Assembly: GCA_964487355.1 (NCBI GenBank)
Contig: CAZAPS010000055.1
Coordinates: 1-7,384 of the forward strand
Origin: JAXGYX01 sp964487355
GTDB lineage: Bacteria > Bacillota > Clostridia > Saccharofermentanales > Fastidiosipilaceae
Direction of reading: 5' to 3'
DNA: 7,384 nt
This document shows positions 6,384 to 7,384 of the stretch, piece by piece; position 1 is the first letter of the stretch, and each line of letters starts with the position of its first letter. The notes under the pieces were generated by a model, which made no database searches, was not told the origin of the DNA, and saw only the letters and a program-made list of their open reading frames with translations. The position numbers and the translations under genes were made by a program.

Positions 6384-7384
6384 TTATCCATTTTCCCGGT
6401 TTTCTTTGCGGCGGCGAATCAGCTTGATAATCGCTGTTCCTCCGGCCAGCAGGAGCACCAGTCCCATGAAGAGGAAACGTGATGTGTTTTCACCGGTTCT
6501 GGGTACGGATTTACCGGTATCACCTTTGTATTTACCTTTGTCCAAAGTCGATGGTTTTAAACCTTCTCCCTTGTCAAACTTATCTTTACCGAGCTTGTCG
6601 TCATCTGACGGTTTCGGGTCTGGTTTTTTCACAAAACCAAAGTCCAAAGTAGGATCGTGATCGCCGTCGTTCACCAACGATACGGAGTCCGCGTAACCGC
6701 GCTGAGCGTCAGAGTCAATGTCTCTGTCACCGGCGTTGTCGATGGTTGGCAGATAGCCGTCCGGAGTGGTGACCGTCACGCGGTACCAACCGTTTTCTGT
6801 GGTGACCGGCAGGTGAGCGAACTCATACCAGCCATTTTCATCGGTCGTTGTGGGTCTAACCACGTTGCCGAACACGTCGGTGACAGGGTTGCCGTCCTGA
6901 TCCGTCAAGGTCAGCACGACGCCTTTGAGCGGAATGTCCGTCGCATCCTGTATGCCGTCACGGTTGACATCGATCCAGACGTAGTCGCCGACGCTGACCA
7001 TGGGTTTCACGAAACCAAAGTCCAAAGTAGGATCATGGTTGCCGTCGAACGGAAGTGCGGTCGAGACCGCGAATCCGCGATCGGCGTCCGAATCAACATC
7101 CGCCTCGCCGGCGTTGTCGATGGTCGGAATGTAGCCGTCAGGTGTGGTGACCGTCACGATGTAGCGACCGTTTTCTGTGGTGACCGGCAGGTGAGCGAAC
7201 TCATACCATCCGTTCTCATCAGTTGTTGTGGGACCAACCAAGTTACCGAACACGTCGGTCACCGGGTTGCCGTCCTGATCCGTCAAGGTCAGCTCAACGC
7301 CTTCGAGCGGAATGTCTGAATCGTCCTGTAAGCCATCGCGGTTGACGTCCTCCCAGACATAGTCGCCGACGCTGACCATGGGTT
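6384..7384 (-). CDS. sortase-anchored surface protein with SdrD-B repeats (C-terminal part)
   Basis: Only the last 332 or so codons are in the window; the frame stays open past the right edge. Numbering visible residues from the Met at 7379, two consecutive 126-residue SdrD B-like domains (1-126, 127-252) each start MVSVGDYVW and contain DVNRDG-type and DQDG/DENG loops, the calcium-binding, immunoglobulin-like fold known from staphylococcal Sdr proteins. A hydrophilic linker rich in Lys, Asp and Gly (253-291) should cross the wall. The C-terminus is a sorting signal: VPRTG (292-296), a hydrophobic helix (about 302-320) and the basic tail RRRKENRENG. A sortase would cleave between Thr and Gly and link the protein to peptidoglycan. 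The Met at 7379 is not the start: the same KPMVSVGDYVW junction occurs between the two domains. The role is probably adhesion or a stalk. No sortase gene is in view. Confidence 0.92.
   Translation of the reverse strand, partial: PMVSVGDYVWEDVNRDGLQDDSDIPLEGVELTLTDQDGNPVTDVFGNLVGPTTTDENGWYEFAHLPVTTENGRYIVTVTTPDGYIPTIDNAGEADVDSDADRGFAVSTALPFDGNHDPTLDFGFVKPMVSVGDYVWIDVNRDGIQDATDIPLKGVVLTLTDQDGNPVTDVFGNVVRPTTTDENGWYEFAHLPVTTENGWYRVTVTTPDGYLPTIDNAGDRDIDSDAQRGYADSVSLVNDGDHDPTLDFGFVKKPDPKPSDDDKLGKDKFDKGEGLKPSTLDKGKYKGDTGKSVPRTGENTSRFLFMGLVLLLAGGTAIIKLIRRRKENRENG
6492..6506 (-). other. codons of the VPRTG sorting motif
   Basis: These five codons encode VPRTG, a variant of LPXTG with Val in place of Leu. 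It is placed as expected, 5 residues before a hydrophobic helix and a basic tail. Confidence 0.85.
6624..7001 (-). repeat. SdrD-B repeat unit, second visible (378 bp)
   Basis: This 126-codon unit is the last before the wall-spanning linker. By hand alignment without gaps it shares 103 of 126 residues with the preceding unit; residues 51-70 of each unit (TTTDENGWYE onward) are identical. Differences cluster around unit residues 91-112. Confidence 0.9.
7002..7379 (-). repeat. SdrD-B repeat unit, first visible (378 bp)
   Basis: The unit is in tandem with the next one with no spacer. The five bases beyond it (7380-7384) match the start of the same KP junction, so at least one more unit probably lies upstream of the window edge. 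Confidence 0.85.

Noticed and set aside
6657..7319. 220-codon open frame on the + strand opposite the surface protein
   Set aside because: It is antisense to the SdrD-B repeats and repeats with the same period; the - strand frame has a clear domain and sorting-signal match.
7377..7379. ATG as the start codon of the surface protein
   Set aside because: The same Met lies at the internal junction between the two repeat units (6999-7001), the frame is open to the window edge, and no signal peptide follows it.
1..7384. CRISPR array, insertion sequence, phage, toxin-antitoxin or other defence system
   Set aside because: There are no short regularly spaced repeats, transposase motifs or terminal inverted repeats, and no nuclease-plus-partner gene pair. 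The only large repeats are the coding SdrD-B units.

Overview
The window looks like a chromosomal segment from a Gram-positive bacterium, most likely a member of the Bacillota (Firmicutes). The evidence is a cell-wall sorting signal (VPRTG, membrane helix, basic tail) on a surface protein, strong AGGAG-type ribosome binding sites, a class II fructose-bisphosphate aldolase of the long clostridial-like form, a YdbC/PC4-type single-strand DNA-binding protein and a Cof-type HAD phosphatase. GC content is moderate. I cannot name a genus from the sequence alone.

Layout from left to right: the last 27 codons of an unidentified coiled-coil-like protein (+); a well-formed sigma-70-type promoter with an operator-like dyad, then fba (+); a 14-bp hairpin between fba and a convergent membrane-anchored metallophosphoesterase gene (-); a divergent intergenic region with an extended -10 promoter for a ydbC-like gene (+); an intrinsic-terminator-like hairpin; ligA (+), followed after 13 bp by a gene for a small two-helix membrane protein of unknown function (+); about 230 bp of apparently non-coding DNA; a Cof-type HAD hydrolase gene (+); a strong bidirectional terminator; and the 3' end of an SdrD-B-repeat, sortase-anchored surface protein gene (-) that runs off the right edge.

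The genes do not form one pathway. The aldolase is glycolytic. YdbC-like protein and LigA both act on DNA (single-strand binding and nick sealing), and they may share transcription because ligA has almost no room for its own promoter after the preceding hairpin. The metallophosphoesterase and the HAD enzyme are hydrolases of uncertain substrate. The surface protein is an adhesin or stalk-type wall protein with tandem calcium-binding-type domains.

I see no CRISPR array, insertion sequence, phage gene, tRNA or rRNA, and no clear new biological system. The points most worth a second look are the dyad over the fba promoter, the terminator-like hairpin just upstream of ligA, the unknown membrane protein after ligA, and the near-identical 378-bp repeats in the surface protein gene.
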